Origin: an uncultured Eubacteriales bacterium
GTDB lineage: Bacteria > Bacillota > Clostridia > Christensenellales > Aristaeellaceae
DNA: 64,000 nucleotides
Direction of reading: 5' to 3'
Assembly: GCA_902801165.1 (NCBI GenBank)
Contig: CADCHI010000014.1
Location: forward strand, 1-64,000
Each line of letters begins with the position of its first letter. The first letter of the stretch is position 1. Below, one piece after another: positions 15,645 to 24,964 of the stretch. Both the position numbers and the translations under genes were made by a program. The notes under the pieces are model-generated. The model was not told where the DNA came from and ran no database searches. It saw nothing but the letters and a program-made list of their open reading frames with translations.

Positions 15645-16147
15645 TTAAGCACTGTGTGATATGCGGGGCCGCATTCGAGGCCCCGCCCTCGTCGAAGAAG
15701 ATCACCTGCTCCAAGGCATGCAGCACAGTCCGCAAGGCGCAAAGCCACACCGGCAAGCGCAATGAGTGGAGCGAAGCGTCCCGGGTGCGGCTGTCAGAGC
15801 GGCGCAGATCGGAGGGCTACAGCCCCAACGCCCAGGCGGGCCTTGCCGCCGCCATGGCGCTGCCTGAGGGGCAGCGCGGTGAACAGCACCGGAGCGCGAA
15901 GCGGTGGACGCTGATCGCGCCGGACGGCACCCGCTATGAGGTGGTCAACCTGCTGGACTGGGCCCGCAGGCACGCGGAATGGTTTGATGTTGTGGCGGAC
16001 GATGCCGACCGGGATCGCATCGCCGGGAACGTCCTCTCCGGGTTCGGCGGCATCGTGCAGAGCATGATGGGCCGCAAAAAGCGCCCGTGCTACACCTATA
16101 AGGGCTGGCGCCTCGGCGACTGGCCGAAGGACAGGAAGGGAGAATGA
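15641..16147 (+). CDS. Phage protein with N-terminal CxxC zinc motif
   Basis: A 168-residue protein. Residues 1-30 contain CVICGAAFE and KKITCSKACSTVRK, a four-Cys zinc motif of the kind found before HNH or AP2-like DNA-binding domains. A basic middle follows, then TLIAPDGTRYEVVNLLDWARRHAEWF, which resembles a NUMOD/HNH-associated segment, and an aromatic tail (KRPCYTYKGWRLGDWP). It overlaps the previous gene by four bases. Probably DNA binding; function unknown. Confidence 0.65.
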   Translation: MIKHCVICGAAFEAPPSSKKITCSKACSTVRKAQSHTGKRNEWSEASRVRLSERRRSEGYSPNAQAGLAAAMALPEGQRGEQHRSAKRWTLIAPDGTRYEVVNLLDWARRHAEWFDVVADDADRDRIAGNVLSGFGGIVQSMMGRKKRPCYTYKGWRLGDWPKDRKGE

Positions 16148-16151
16148 GACC

Positions 16152-16466
16152 ATGAAGAAGATCATCGACGGCAAGCTGAACGTCACCTTTACCGCAGATG
16201 GCCGGTGTAACCTGATGGCCTCGGAGGACGGCGCGCTGTACGCGGAGACCGTGCTGCCGGAGGACGTCATCGACGAGTACGGTGAGCGTGTCTCTCCTGT
16301 CGGCGAGGACTACGGATATTTTGCCTTGAAGGCGGCCATCGTGGACTTGGCGGAAACCCACGGCATCGATGCCGCAGACCTGGTATTTTGGTATGATGGG
16401 CAGGAGCAATATTTGAGCGAGGATGCACGCGCGGCATGCGCTGTGGCGTCTGACTATCGCGGATGA
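16152..16466 (+). CDS. Small phage protein, KKIIDGK family
   Basis: A 104-residue protein starting MKKIIDGKLNVTFTADGR. Its opening matches that of the next gene (MKKIINGKLYNTD), so the two may share an N-terminal beta hairpin. The rest is acidic. It lies four bases after the previous stop and overlaps the next frame. Unknown function. Confidence 0.55.
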   Translation: MKKIIDGKLNVTFTADGRCNLMASEDGALYAETVLPEDVIDEYGERVSPVGEDYGYFALKAAIVDLAETHGIDAADLVFWYDGQEQYLSEDARAACAVASDYRG

Positions 16467-16480
16467 AAGGAGATAGAGCC

Positions 16481-16912
16481 ATGAAGAAGATCATCAACGG
16501 CAAGCTCTACAACACGGACACGGCGAAGGAATTGGGCCGCGATGGCGGCGGAGACGGCTTCAGGAGTTGGCATGAGGAGCTCTACCAGAAGCGCACCGGC
16601 GAGTATTTTCTGTACGGCGAGGGCGGCCCGGCTACGAAGTACGCCGTCAGTGTCGGCCAGAACAGCTGGAGCGGCGGGTCGCAGATCATCCCGCTGAGCA
16701 TGGACGCCGCCCGTGAGTGGGCGGAGGAACACCTGGACGCGGACGACTACGCCGAGATCTTCGGCATGCCCGGTGAGGGCGACGGCGAGAAGGTGACGCT
16801 GTGCGTACAGCTACCCGCGGCCCTGGACGCGAAGATCCGCGCCGGCGCCGCCCAGGCCGGGAAGAGCCTGACGGCCTACCTGGAGGGCGTGCTGAGCGAA
16901 GCGCTCCGCTGA
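16481..16912 (+). CDS. Mobile-element protein with C-terminal ribbon-helix-helix-like part
   Basis: A 143-residue protein. The N-terminal 90 residues (KKIINGKLYNTDTAKELG, then KRTGEYFLYGEGGPATKYAV) belong to a family that is very common in Clostridia conjugative elements and phages. The last 40 residues (VTLCVQLPAALDAKIRAGAAQAGKSLTAYLEGVL) look like an Arc/RHH DNA-binding unit. The start at 16481 follows AAAGGAG by seven bases. It could be an antitoxin-like regulator, but no toxin lies beside it. Followed by a terminator. Confidence 0.65.
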   Translation: MKKIINGKLYNTDTAKELGRDGGGDGFRSWHEELYQKRTGEYFLYGEGGPATKYAVSVGQNSWSGGSQIIPLSMDAAREWAEEHLDADDYAEIFGMPGEGDGEKVTLCVQLPAALDAKIRAGAAQAGKSLTAYLEGVLSEALR

Positions 16913-16943
16913 TCGCGAGATCCTCGAAAGTTACCGGCAACTT

Positions 16944-16971
16944 AGAAAAGCCCTGATTTCAGGGCTTTTCT
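16944..16971 (+). terminator. Rho-independent terminator of the left-end cluster
   Basis: AGAAAAGCCCTGA pairs with TCAGGGCTTTTCT around a 2-nt loop, giving a stem whose 3' half ends in TTTTCT. It follows the RHH-like gene by 31 bp. Confidence 0.85.
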
Positions 16972-17037
16972 GCTCATCAGAATGATTTTTTTGCTCAACA
17001 GCGCAAGTTAAACGCACGATTATTGATTAAAATGATC

Positions 17038-17075
17038 AAGATGCAGATTCAATTAAAGAAATCTGCATCTTGTTT
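17038..17075 (-). terminator. Terminator at the end of the late operon
   Basis: AAGATGCAGATT (17038-17049) pairs with AATCTGCATCTT (17060-17071), with A/T-rich flanks on both sides. It lies 30 bp after the holin stop on the minus strand and probably ends the long leftward late transcript. Confidence 0.75.
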
Positions 17076-17104
17076 TAATTATCAGATGATTGCTAAACCG
17101 TGCT

Positions 17105-17665
17105 TTACTTATCCTCGTCCTCCGGCTCCCCGTCCACCATCGTCTGGATCATGGCCTTGAGATCGTCGTGACTGTCCGCAGGCGTCTGCGCCTCGGCTTT
17201 GTCAGGGCTCTGCGGCGTGGGCTTCGGCAGTCCATCGGCGTCCTCCCCCTTGCCGCCCTTGTCGCGCATGCTCTCGAATGCCTTTTTGATCTTGTCCGGG
17301 AATGGCACACCCAGGGCGTCGGCATTTTCCAGGATGGAGAGCGCCTCATTGGCGATGTAGTAGCAGAGGCACGCACTCTGGAAGATCATGGCCGTGTTGC
17401 CCATGGCGCGATCCAGCAATGTCGCCAGCAGGACGATGGCCATGATAAAGCCCTTTTTCGCCAGGCCGATAAAGCCCACCTTGGACGACAGGCCGCCGCC
17501 CTCGGTCTTCGGGGATCTGCCGCAGGCCGCGACCACGCAGCCGGTGATGTAGTCGGTCGCCATGACTGCCACCAGGATGGTGTGCATCTGTGTCCACTCT
17601 CCAAACAGGCCCAGCACCGCGCCCGCGACGCCGGCCAGCAGCTTTACGATTTTGTCCCAACTCAT
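17105..17665 (-). CDS. Phage holin
   Basis: A 186-residue membrane protein of the phage_holin_4 / toxin-secretion holin type. Three hydrophobic segments occur in the first 110 residues (KLLAGVAGAVLGLFGEW, ILVAVMATDYITGCVVAA, GFIMAIVLLATLLDRAMG). The family motif ATDYITG is present. A charged, disordered tail of 60 residues is longer than usual. It forms membrane lesions that release the endolysin at 20536. Last gene of the late operon. Confidence 0.88.
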   Translation of the reverse strand: MSWDKIVKLLAGVAGAVLGLFGEWTQMHTILVAVMATDYITGCVVAACGRSPKTEGGGLSSKVGFIGLAKKGFIMAIVLLATLLDRAMGNTAMIFQSACLCYYIANEALSILENADALGVPFPDKIKKAFESMRDKGGKGEDADGLPKPTPQSPDKAEAQTPADSHDDLKAMIQTMVDGEPEDEDK

Positions 17666-17678
17666 TTGATTGACCTCC

Positions 17679-17954
17679 TTATGGGTTGGTCACAGCGGGG
17701 TTAAGCGCGGAAACCTGCGCAGTCAGCTTGGACAGCAGGATAGCATCATCCTGCCTGTAGGTCAGCGTCGTGTCGCCTGTGTCGACCCAGACGTTGTTGT
17801 CCCCGCGCTCCTTTAGCTGTGTCACGGGAGAATCGCGCAATTTCTTCTCTTCGCGCCGGGTCTTGACAGTGGTCATGATGGTGTTGTACGCCCCCGCGAG
17901 TAGCAGGATGACCACGAGGGCGGTCAGGAATTTGTCGCAAGTGAGTTCAGCCAT
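17679..17954 (-). CDS. Phage protein with N-terminal membrane segment
   Basis: A 91-residue protein with one transmembrane helix (FLTALVVILLLAGAYNTIM) followed by a basic then polar tail. It lies 13 bp before the holin, in the position of a spanin-like, antiholin or holin accessory gene, but its sequence does not decide between these. Confidence 0.6.
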   Translation of the reverse strand: MAELTCDKFLTALVVILLLAGAYNTIMTTVKTRREEKKLRDSPVTQLKERGDNNVWVDTGDTTLTYRQDDAILLSKLTAQVSALNPAVTNP

Positions 17955-17973
17955 GTGGCATCAGTCCTTTCGG

Positions 17974-18333
17974 TTATTCTTCCGCAAAGATGCTTTCTTC
18001 GGGTTCAGGCTCAGGCTCCGGGGCCGGGGTCATGTCGGGCATAGCACCGATGACCTCCCGCGCAATCTGTACACCGTCCGAACGCTCCAACGTGACCGTA
18101 GCCATGACGCGGGTCGGGTTGTCTGCGGAGAGGATAGCGGACACGCGGGAGAGGTACTCGGCACGGGCCATGCGGAGGGCCTTTTCGCTGTCGCCGTTGG
18201 GGTTGGCTTCTGTGGAGTTGTAGTTGCGGCTGTCGTACTGCTTGGGATAATCGGGAAGGACGCTATAAACGCCCTCCGGGTGGGTGTTGGAGGTGACAAC
18301 CTGAGTAGCGGTTACGATGTAAATGGTACGCAT
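17974..18333 (-). CDS. Phage protein of unknown function
   Basis: A 119-residue soluble protein starting MRTIYIVTATQVVTSNTHPEGV and ending in an acidic, proline-rich tail (APEPEPEPEES). Similar short proteins often lie between tail fibre and holin genes in Clostridia siphophages. No domain recognised. Confidence 0.6.
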   Translation of the reverse strand: MRTIYIVTATQVVTSNTHPEGVYSVLPDYPKQYDSRNYNSTEANPNGDSEKALRMARAEYLSRVSAILSADNPTRVMATVTLERSDGVQIAREVIGAMPDMTPAPEPEPEPEESIFAEE

Positions 18334-18347
18334 AGTGTTGCTCCTTT

Positions 18348-18965
18348 CTATTCTTCTGGAGGGTAAAGTGTGCCCGTTCTCGGCATAATGGTTTTGCTAA
18401 CGGTGTCATACATTTCGACTACACTTGTAGTCTTATGCTGAATCGGTACAATGTTGTATGTTATGCCATTAGCTTTTTTATGCCTATAATACGCGATTTT
18501 GCCAGATGTATTAGTGCTAAATCCGTAAAACATTAGTAGGTTTTCTGTGCCGTGCGCAAATGTAATTGTTGATACATCAAGTTTGTTGTTGATACCGTCT
18601 ATTGAAAAACGATAATCTTTGTATACCCAAATATGGAAACCCTTATCTCTTTGAATTACAGATAATGGCCAGTAGCAAGCACTATTTGTAGTAGGTATAT
18701 CGCCATATCCTATTCCAAAATTATCTGCATATGGCCCACCAACAATAGCGAAGCGATTATGGTTGTCATTCCATGTTTTTGGCGCAATTATAAATTTATC
18801 TAACCCTAGAGATTCGCATGATGCTTTTGTAATCACTTCGTCTGTTTTATCAAATCCAAACGGCAAAATAACATGGCCTGCTCCGGCTCTCGCATATGCG
18901 ATAAACCGATACCCGGATGGCGGGACACTCTGCCGCATCATGAGCAGCCTTCTCCGCGCTTCCAT
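18348..18965 (-). CDS. Tail-tip / receptor-binding type protein, AT-rich
   Basis: A 205-residue beta-rich protein with many aromatic residues (SGYRFIAYARAGAGHVILPFG, HIWVYKDYRFSIDG). Its ATG overlaps the stop of the collagen-like fibre (TAATG), so the two are translationally coupled. Base composition over 18360-18960 is far lower in GC than the surrounding phage genes, as expected for a recently acquired host-range module. Role is inferred from position. Confidence 0.55.
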   Translation of the reverse strand: MEARRRLLMMRQSVPPSGYRFIAYARAGAGHVILPFGFDKTDEVITKASCESLGLDKFIIAPKTWNDNHNRFAIVGGPYADNFGIGYGDIPTTNSACYWPLSVIQRDKGFHIWVYKDYRFSIDGINNKLDVSTITFAHGTENLLMFYGFSTNTSGKIAYYRHKKANGITYNIVPIQHKTTSVVEMYDTVSKTIMPRTGTLYPPEE

Positions 18966-20404
18966 TAACTCCACTGTCCCATCACCCCGTACACGCCATC
19001 TGCAATATTGATCTCGTAGGTTGTGTTCGCTTCGCAAGTTCCGTCCCAGCCGCTCGCCCATTTCATTGTCTGCCCCGTCGGCGGTGTCACGGTCAGCACT
19101 GCCGGGGTTGACCCGCTGGTGAACACCACGTCCACGCACCCGCTTGCCGGGAGTGTGATGTCTATGGTCGTGACCTCTCCGCAGACGTAGCGGATACCGG
19201 GAAGAGCGGTGATGACCGGGGCTGTACCAGAGACGGAGACGGGAGAGGTGAGCATGGTAGAGATGGCGGATTTCTGGGCTTCAGGGTAAACGCCGACAGT
19301 GGTCTGAGAGATGGAGGCCATGTCTGCACCGGCTGCTTTAGCAAGGCCGTAGAAGGTGGATTCGTGCTGATTATGCGGAGTTATAGGCCACCACATACTC
19401 GTTGACAATTTTATTGCCTTGGTACCGGCTGTCACTATTTCCAAGCGTCCGTCAATAGCGTTTATTCCTCGGTCGTAAAATGATCTAACAACTCCTTGAA
19501 CAGCACCGCTTGCGTTCGGCACATTCGCCACGCCCTGTGCATCCAGCACTGACACCCCGTTGACCTGCACGTCCTGCACAGCGCCGCCACCATCCATCAC
19601 ATCAAAGCTGTGCGGCCCAGTTGCGTCCGTGATGGTAACACGATGCCCGCCGGCGATGTCCGTAACCGTGATGGTCGGGGAGATGCCGTCCGTGCCAGCT
19701 GGGCCAGTGGCACCAGTCGGGCCAGTAGGCCCAACGGGGCCGGTATCACCCTTCGCGCCCGTGTCACCCTTCGGCCCTTGTTCACCCTGAACACCCTGTT
19801 CGCCTTGCGGCCCGGCAGGCCCGGTCAAACCGCGCTCGCCCTGAGGCCCTTGTGGGCCTGTCGCGCCAGTATCTCCACGCGGGATGCCGAAGGTCAGCGT
19901 CACCACGCCGTCAGGAGCCACGGATTTCTCGACGGTTGCCGCGCTGCCGGGAGTCAGGGTATTCGCGTCAACGCCCATATTCTGGACGCTCTCAGCCGCG
20001 CCCTCTGCCGCTTCCACGCCCGCATTGAGCGCCGCTATGGCCTGATCTATCACGGTCTGCTCGGCGGGAGTAGGCGGCTCATCCGTAGGCTGGGGCCTCT
20101 TGTTGACCGGGATAATGATAGCATAGACAGTCTCGCCATCATTCGGGCCAGCATGAAGGAAAATCCAAGCGTAGATGGTCTGGCCCGTTTTCAAGTACTC
20201 ATACGGGATTTCGACCTCGTTGTTTGTGCCGATCTGCTCCTTCGCCGTGCCAACCTCATTCTGATTGCTGAAATGCACCTGAAAGGAGTTCGGCAAATCA
20301 AGCCCTTCAAAACGAAGGATTTGACCGTAGTCCCACTGCCAAGCCGCCGCAGTTCTGACGACTTTCGAGCCGCCAAACGCCGCAACAACAATGTTGGTAG
20401 TCAC
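18965..20404 (-). CDS. Tail fibre with collagen-like repeats
   Basis: A 479-residue fibre. Residues 1-115 form a beta-sandwich anchor ([20 protein letters not shown], BppU-like in placement). A helical region of about 60 residues follows, then about 20 uninterrupted Gly-X-Y triplets ([20 protein letters not shown] onward, residues about 190-255), and a C-terminal adhesin-like part ending in a jelly-roll style domain. The start is the GTG at 20404, seven bases after GGAGG, overlapping the previous stop as GTGA. Binds the host surface or extends the tip protein downstream. Confidence 0.82.
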   Translation of the reverse strand: MTTNIVVAAFGGSKVVRTAAAWQWDYGQILRFEGLDLPNSFQVHFSNQNEVGTAKEQIGTNNEVEIPYEYLKTGQTIYAWIFLHAGPNDGETVYAIIIPVNKRPQPTDEPPTPAEQTVIDQAIAALNAGVEAAEGAAESVQNMGVDANTLTPGSAATVEKSVAPDGVVTLTFGIPRGDTGATGPQGPQGERGLTGPAGPQGEQGVQGEQGPKGDTGAKGDTGPVGPTGPTGATGPAGTDGISPTITVTDIAGGHRVTITDATGPHSFDVMDGGGAVQDVQVNGVSVLDAQGVANVPNASGAVQGVVRSFYDRGINAIDGRLEIVTAGTKAIKLSTSMWWPITPHNQHESTFYGLAKAAGADMASISQTTVGVYPEAQKSAISTMLTSPVSVSGTAPVITALPGIRYVCGEVTTIDITLPASGCVDVVFTSGSTPAVLTVTPPTGQTMKWASGWDGTCEANTTYEINIADGVYGVMGQWS

Positions 20405-20532
20405 TCGTCCCACCTCCTGCATGACAAAATCATAACTACCGCGCAAATGGCGATCAGACCCAGAATCGCGCCCCAGCCCCAGCGCAGTATCAGGTCTGCC
20501 CTCGCCACCGCTTCGAGTATCGTCCTCTCCAT
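20401..20532 (-). CDS. Small single-pass membrane protein
   Basis: A 43-residue protein: [14 protein letters not shown], then a transmembrane helix ([17 protein letters not shown]) and a short basic end. It lies between the endolysin and the fibre, overlapping the fibre start by four bases. Perhaps a lysis accessory protein; no family recognised. Confidence 0.55.
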   Translation of the reverse strand: MERTILEAVARADLILRWGWGAILGLIAICAVVMILSCRRWDE

Positions 20533-20535
20533 ACG

Positions 20536-21573
20536 TCAGCCCTCAATCCGGCCGTATTTGGAGGACACCCAGGCGTTTTCGCCCTTGAACTCCACAAGAT
20601 ACCAGTTGCGCCCATCGTGAACCTTCGTCACGTCCTGATAGCCCAACCGGTCATCCCTATGCGCCACGCCCAGAATCCGGGATTCCGTGCCGGGTGCGCT
20701 CCGCACGTTCACGCTGTTGCCGGTAATGAGAACGTACTTCCGGCCATCGAGGGCCTTTGCCAAGGCATCCCGCGTCGCCGCGTCGTACACACCGGTCAAG
20801 TCAAGCCCGTGATCCTGCTGGAAGTCCTTCAAGGCTTTGAGGGTTTCACTACCGAAGTCCCCGTCCGCGCCGTACTTCGGAAGGGCATAGCCCAGCCGCA
20901 TCAGCTTGCGCTGCATGTCCCGAACGTCCGCGCCCTCGTCGCCGTATCTCAGGCCATCCACAGCGGGTTCAGACGGCGTTTCTACCGCGGTTCCCTCGTA
21001 GTCGAAATACTTGTCCATCAGGCCCCAGAAGTTCGGCTTGCGGCTGTACAGCTTCGACTTCACCACGCCGTAGGCCACGCCCTTCGCCTCGATGATGTAC
21101 CAGTCGCCCTCCGGGTGGCCCTCCTTCACCGGCTTCCACAGGTAGGCCACGTGGTGGATGCTCCCCGCACTGGAATTGCTCCAGAACACCGCCGCGCCGG
21201 GAACGCGAAACGCTGCGGGAATCATGCCGGAACCCTTCGAGGAACACCACTCGGCGTAATTGTGCCGCGCCTTGGAGTTAATGCATGTGCCGGTGTAAAT
21301 CTCGTAGATGCCCTCGGCCATGCCGTTGCAGTCCCAAACGCGGGTACACTTCTTGCGCCACTTGAGCGCCGCCGCGCGCTGGCTGCCGCTGTACTGCGTG
21401 TAGTAGTAGCCGTTCTCCTTCCACGAACTCTTGCACTTGCTCTCCGGCACGGACAGGTCGAGGTAGCCGGTGCGCGGGTTCTGGCCGTAGCTGCCCATGA
21501 TGTAGCCATCGCCCCGGTTCAGGGCGGCAACGAGTTCTTCAACGAACTTGCCAATCGGCATTCGCTTTGCCAT
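20536..21573 (-). CDS. Endolysin: NlpC/P60-like peptidase, PG-binding and SH3 domains
   Basis: A 345-residue lysin. The N-terminal 170 residues are an NlpC/P60-like domain with the catalytic Cys in [18 protein letters not shown] and a His in [13 protein letters not shown] peptidoglycan-binding domain follows ([22 protein letters not shown], residues about 205-270), then a C-terminal SH3-like domain ([18 protein letters not shown]). It degrades host wall peptides once the holin opens the membrane. Placed among tail genes, upstream of the fibre. Confidence 0.88.
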   Translation of the reverse strand: MAKRMPIGKFVEELVAALNRGDGYIMGSYGQNPRTGYLDLSVPESKCKSSWKENGYYYTQYSGSQRAAALKWRKKCTRVWDCNGMAEGIYEIYTGTCINSKARHNYAEWCSSKGSGMIPAAFRVPGAAVFWSNSSAGSIHHVAYLWKPVKEGHPEGDWYIIEAKGVAYGVVKSKLYSRKPNFWGLMDKYFDYEGTAVETPSEPAVDGLRYGDEGADVRDMQRKLMRLGYALPKYGADGDFGSETLKALKDFQQDHGLDLTGVYDAATRDALAKALDGRKYVLITGNSVNVRSAPGTESRILGVAHRDDRLGYQDVTKVHDGRNWYLVEFKGENAWVSSKYGRIEG

Positions 21574-21585
21574 GCTGTACCCTCC

Positions 21586-22323
21586 TTAAATCCTGATTAC
21601 GATTGCCGTGTACTGCATGTAAGCCCGCGCCGTCATGGTGCGGCCGGAGGCTCCGGCATTGATGGCCAGCGCCACCGTCTGGGCAGTGCCGTCCGACGTG
21701 ATGGTGCCCATCACCATGGCGTTCATGCCCACGGTGTTCCCGGACACGCCGTCGCTGACGACGGACTCGATGGTCTGCGAGTCGCCGTATTTGACCTTGA
21801 GCCGCCCGCTGCCGGCGTCCTGGTGCACATAGGCGAACGCGATCAGCAGGTAGTTGCCGGCGGGGAGCGTCACGGAGACGGACGCGATGTTCACGTCCGC
21901 GTTGTCCGCGGACGTGACTGCGTTTTGGAGGTAGTTGTTGATCGGCCTATAGACCGCGTTACCCAGCGCGACCCGCGCTCCCTGCACTGTGTCCGCGCCG
22001 GTGCCGCCGTTGGCAACCGACAGCGGACCGCCGATGGACTGCAGCGCCGCCGCCAGCGTGGCCACGTCGATCTTCGCCGCCGCGCCGCCGTGGCCCACAG
22101 GGAGCTCGTCGGTGCCCTCCAGCTCCTCCAGGCTCTCCAGTTCGCTGTAGGTGTCAAGCTTCGCCGCCAGGCCCTCCACCCTGGCCGTCTCCTCCGCCGC
22201 CAGGGCGTCGCCCACGGCCTTCGCGTCGGCGGCCATGCCCTCGATGGACAGGGACGGGTCCACCGGGCGGGAAACGCTCTCCGCCGGCGTGACGGTGAAA
22301 TTGATCTCAGGAATGTCCGGCAT
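21586..22323 (-). CDS. Phage tail/baseplate protein
   Basis: A 245-residue protein. The N-terminal third is helical (MAADAKAVGDALAAEETARVEGLAAKL); the rest is beta-rich with Gly/Thr repeats (GGPLSVANGGTGADTVQGAR) typical of tail fibre tips, ending NAGASGRTMTARAYMQYTAIVIRI. Probably a minor structural protein at the tail tip. It follows the next upstream gene by three bases. Confidence 0.65.
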   Translation of the reverse strand: MPDIPEINFTVTPAESVSRPVDPSLSIEGMAADAKAVGDALAAEETARVEGLAAKLDTYSELESLEELEGTDELPVGHGGAAAKIDVATLAAALQSIGGPLSVANGGTGADTVQGARVALGNAVYRPINNYLQNAVTSADNADVNIASVSVTLPAGNYLLIAFAYVHQDAGSGRLKVKYGDSQTIESVVSDGVSGNTVGMNAMVMGTITSDGTAQTVALAINAGASGRTMTARAYMQYTAIVIRI

Positions 22324-22326
22324 CTC

Positions 22327-22701
22327 TTAAACCTCCCCTACTACCGCCAGCAGCTCCATGCTGTTGGGCCGCTGCGGCGTGATGACCTGGTCGCCGTTGA
22401 TGATCCTGCCGGACTCATCGTAATACGGGCCCAGGATGTAGCGCACGTCCCAGTTGTAGACGCCCGTCGCCAGGGCGTCCGTGTCCGGGTTGTGAAAGTC
22501 CACCTGAAACGCGCCATTGCCCAGCGTCTCGTCGGTCAGGCCGTAGGCCTGCTCGAATACGATGTTGCCGGACCCGTTTTTCAGCGTGAACAGGGCCCTG
22601 TCCGCCTCGGCGAAGGTGTGGCCCGTCGCCCGGACGATGAAGCTGGCCGTGTCGCCCCGGCTCAGGTGGATCATCTTGGTGTCGTCGTCGATCCAGAACA
22701 T
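22327..22701 (-). CDS. Tail-associated protein, BppU-like fold
   Basis: A 124-residue protein starting MFWIDDDTKMIHLSRGDTASFIVRA. The pattern with FTLKNGSGNIVFEQ and GVYNWDVRYILGP resembles the N-terminal beta-sandwich of BppU-type baseplate proteins, but this is a weak match. The start at 22701 overlaps the previous stop. Confidence 0.6.
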   Translation of the reverse strand: MFWIDDDTKMIHLSRGDTASFIVRATGHTFAEADRALFTLKNGSGNIVFEQAYGLTDETLGNGAFQVDFHNPDTDALATGVYNWDVRYILGPYYDESGRIINGDQVITPQRPNSMELLAVVGEV

Positions 22702-22976
22702 CAACTCGCCTCCCTCGTCAGGGCCGCCCGCACCATGCCGTCGCTGGTAAACAGCCCGGTGATGGTGCCATAGCCCTCGTAGCGGTCCACCATCTCGCCG
22801 TACTGGTAGACGATGGCCGCGGTGTTCTCCGGCGCGGACAGCAGCGCGAAGGCCTCCGGCAGCGTCACGCCCGCCAGGTACAGCCACAGCACGCCGTCCG
22901 CATAGCCCGCCTCGCTGCCCTCCAGCGCCACCTCGGCGTCACTGCCCGCCGCCAGAATCAGCCGTCTGCCGCTCAT
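22701..22976 (-). CDS. Small tail-region protein
   Basis: A 91-residue protein (MSGRRLILAAGSDAEVALEG, then an acidic mixed sequence). It is short, sits in the tail-tip cluster and overlaps both neighbours. No domain recognised. Confidence 0.55.
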   Translation of the reverse strand: MSGRRLILAAGSDAEVALEGSEAGYADGVLWLYLAGVTLPEAFALLSAPENTAAIVYQYGEMVDRYEGYGTITGLFTSDGMVRAALTREAS

Positions 22977-23112
22977 TTTCCATCGCCTCCAGTTCGGTGT
23001 AGATGTCCTCCAGCGTGTTGTAGATCGCCGTCATCGTCCGCGCGTTCTCGGGCGTCGGCTGGAGCGTCAGCTTTTGCAGGGCCTTGTAGATCCCCGCGAT
23101 TCGGTTTTTCAT
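22939..23112 (-). CDS. Small helical protein before the tail-tip genes
   Basis: A 57-residue protein (MKNRIAGIYKALQKLTLQPT ... YNTLEDIYTELEAMENE), nearly all helix. The frame is open between the tail endopeptidase gene and 22976 and overlaps the next gene by 38 bp. It begins ten bases after the endopeptidase stop. Short proteins with this look are frequent at this point in Clostridia siphophages. Confidence 0.55.
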   Translation of the reverse strand: MKNRIAGIYKALQKLTLQPTPENARTMTAIYNTLEDIYTELEAMENERQTADSGGGQ

Positions 23113-23122
23113 GGTGCCCTCC

Positions 23123-24964
23123 TTAGTCGCCGGCGCCCCATCCGATGACGTTGTAGGTCGTGCCGTCCACGGTGATGGTACGCCTGTAGAAGCTGTAGCC
23201 GCCCATACGGATGTCCCGCGCGTTGCACAGCGTCATGGTGGTGGTGCCGCTCAGCAGGTTGTCGATGCGGGCGTTTGCCGCGCTCAGCTGGCTGGCGGTG
23301 ACGTAGCCCGTCAGGTTGATCTTGCTGGCGCTGATGTCCACGCTCTCGGCGCTGGCGTTGATGGAGGACAGCACGTTTCCCTTGTCCACAACCGCAATGG
23401 CTACGCCGTCGCGCTTGACGTACAGCCCAGCGCCGTCGATCAGCTGAACGTTGGTGCCGTCCGTCGTGAACTTGCCCACGACGCTTGTGATGCTGTCCCG
23501 GTTCTGCCAGATACCGGAACCCTGAATCGTGGTGACATCGCCCTCCAGGGTGGTCGTCCGGCTGGCCACGGAGCTCACCGCGTCCGCGGTCTGCGTAATG
23601 CGGGTGGATAGGCCGCCCTCCGCCGTGGTGGCCCGGGCGACCTCGCTGGTGATGCGGCCCGCCTCCACCGTGATCCGGCTGGACAGGCTGCCCTCGGCGT
23701 CCTGCGCCCTCTGGGCCTCCAGGGTGATGGCGTTTTCGTTGGCCGTGATCGCCGTCTGCGCGGTGACCATGTCGCCCTCGGTCTTGATGACCCGCTGATA
23801 GATGCCGGTGCCGTCCACCATGATCGACGCCACGCGGGACCAGTCCACGTTCCCGGCTTCGTCGGTGCCCGCCACGGCCTCGGCCACGATCAGGACGTGG
23901 TCGGTGGTGTCCTCAATCCAGGCGTGATCCTCCTCCTGCGACTGGGCGCTGCCGCCGGCGTTGCGGGAGCCGCTGCCGGAGGTCTGCTTGAGTATGCTGG
24001 CCACGTCGATCAGTTCGTTCGCCAGGGTGACGGTCACGGTCTCCGGCTGCCGGATCTTGTCCGACCACGACAGCCGCGTGATGGTCTCCCGGATGGTGGT
24101 GCCGAACTCCGGCAGGGGCACCCGGCACACTCGGCCCAGCGTCAGCTTGTCCAGCGGCTCGCCGGTGGCCCGGCTCAGCTCCAGCGCCGTGGCGGTGATG
24201 CTCACCGACGGCTCGGCGTGGCGGCTCAGCTTGTCCTCGGCCCAGGCCCGAAGCATCTCCTTGCTTCGGATGCTCTGGTCGGTCTCTGTGTGGGCGATGA
24301 CGCCGTAGACGTCCTCGTTTTTGCTCACGTAGTCGCCCGCGATGTGGATGTTTCGCGCCCCGACCGGGTAGAATCGGGTGTACATGCCCGACCGGTCCAC
24401 CACGCGCCGCAGCGCCACCAGGTTGCGGCTGGCCCGCAGTTCGCTGGCCACGTCGTCGGACTTTTTGACGATGTGCAACTTGAAGGGCAGCGTGGTCAGG
24501 TCGTACTCCCACCGCCAGCCGTCCAGCGTGCCGCAGATCGTTTCCAGCGCGGCGAAAACCGTTTGGTTGTTGAACTGATACGGCAGCGTCCGGCTGAACT
24601 CAAACCGGCCCAGCGTCCAGATGGACTGCCGGCTCAGCGCCTGCCGGGCCATGCTCTCCGCGCTGGCGTTGCTGCCGCCCAGGCTGCCGAAGATCAGCAC
24701 GTCCTTGAGTGTGGAAATCACGTGCTCCAGCTGGACCGTGCGCGTGTCCCGCTCGTAGGCAGTCTCCACGCTCTTGACCCGCCAGATGATGCCCTTGCCC
24801 GGGTCGGTGTCGTCCTTGATCCAGTCGTCGACGGTCAGCACCGGGGCCTCCGGACCGATGGTGATGCTCGACGTGCTGACGCCCCTGTCGATCAGGTTGA
24901 GCGGCTGCGTCTCCGGGTAAAATACCGCCTTCGGCGTCAGCGTCTGTCCCGCCAGCAGGATCAT
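23123..24964 (-). CDS. Tail-tip lysin / prophage endopeptidase tail protein
   Basis: A 613-residue protein of the siphovirus tail-associated type (ReqiPepy6 Gp37 / prophage endopeptidase tail). The N-terminal 340 residues are the gp27-like hub (LAGQTLTPKAVFYPETQPLN, DGWRWEYDLTTLPFKLHIVKK, GEPLDKLTLGRVCRVPLPEF). The C-terminal 270 residues are coiled coil with Ala/Thr/Glu repeats (ITLEAQRAQDAEGSLSSRIT). It follows the distal tail protein with ATGA overlap, the normal gene order. Confidence 0.85.
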   Translation of the reverse strand: MILLAGQTLTPKAVFYPETQPLNLIDRGVSTSSITIGPEAPVLTVDDWIKDDTDPGKGIIWRVKSVETAYERDTRTVQLEHVISTLKDVLIFGSLGGSNASAESMARQALSRQSIWTLGRFEFSRTLPYQFNNQTVFAALETICGTLDGWRWEYDLTTLPFKLHIVKKSDDVASELRASRNLVALRRVVDRSGMYTRFYPVGARNIHIAGDYVSKNEDVYGVIAHTETDQSIRSKEMLRAWAEDKLSRHAEPSVSITATALELSRATGEPLDKLTLGRVCRVPLPEFGTTIRETITRLSWSDKIRQPETVTVTLANELIDVASILKQTSGSGSRNAGGSAQSQEEDHAWIEDTTDHVLIVAEAVAGTDEAGNVDWSRVASIMVDGTGIYQRVIKTEGDMVTAQTAITANENAITLEAQRAQDAEGSLSSRITVEAGRITSEVARATTAEGGLSTRITQTADAVSSVASRTTTLEGDVTTIQGSGIWQNRDSITSVVGKFTTDGTNVQLIDGAGLYVKRDGVAIAVVDKGNVLSSINASAESVDISASKINLTGYVTASQLSAANARIDNLLSGTTTMTLCNARDIRMGGYSFYRRTITVDGTTYNVIGWGAGD

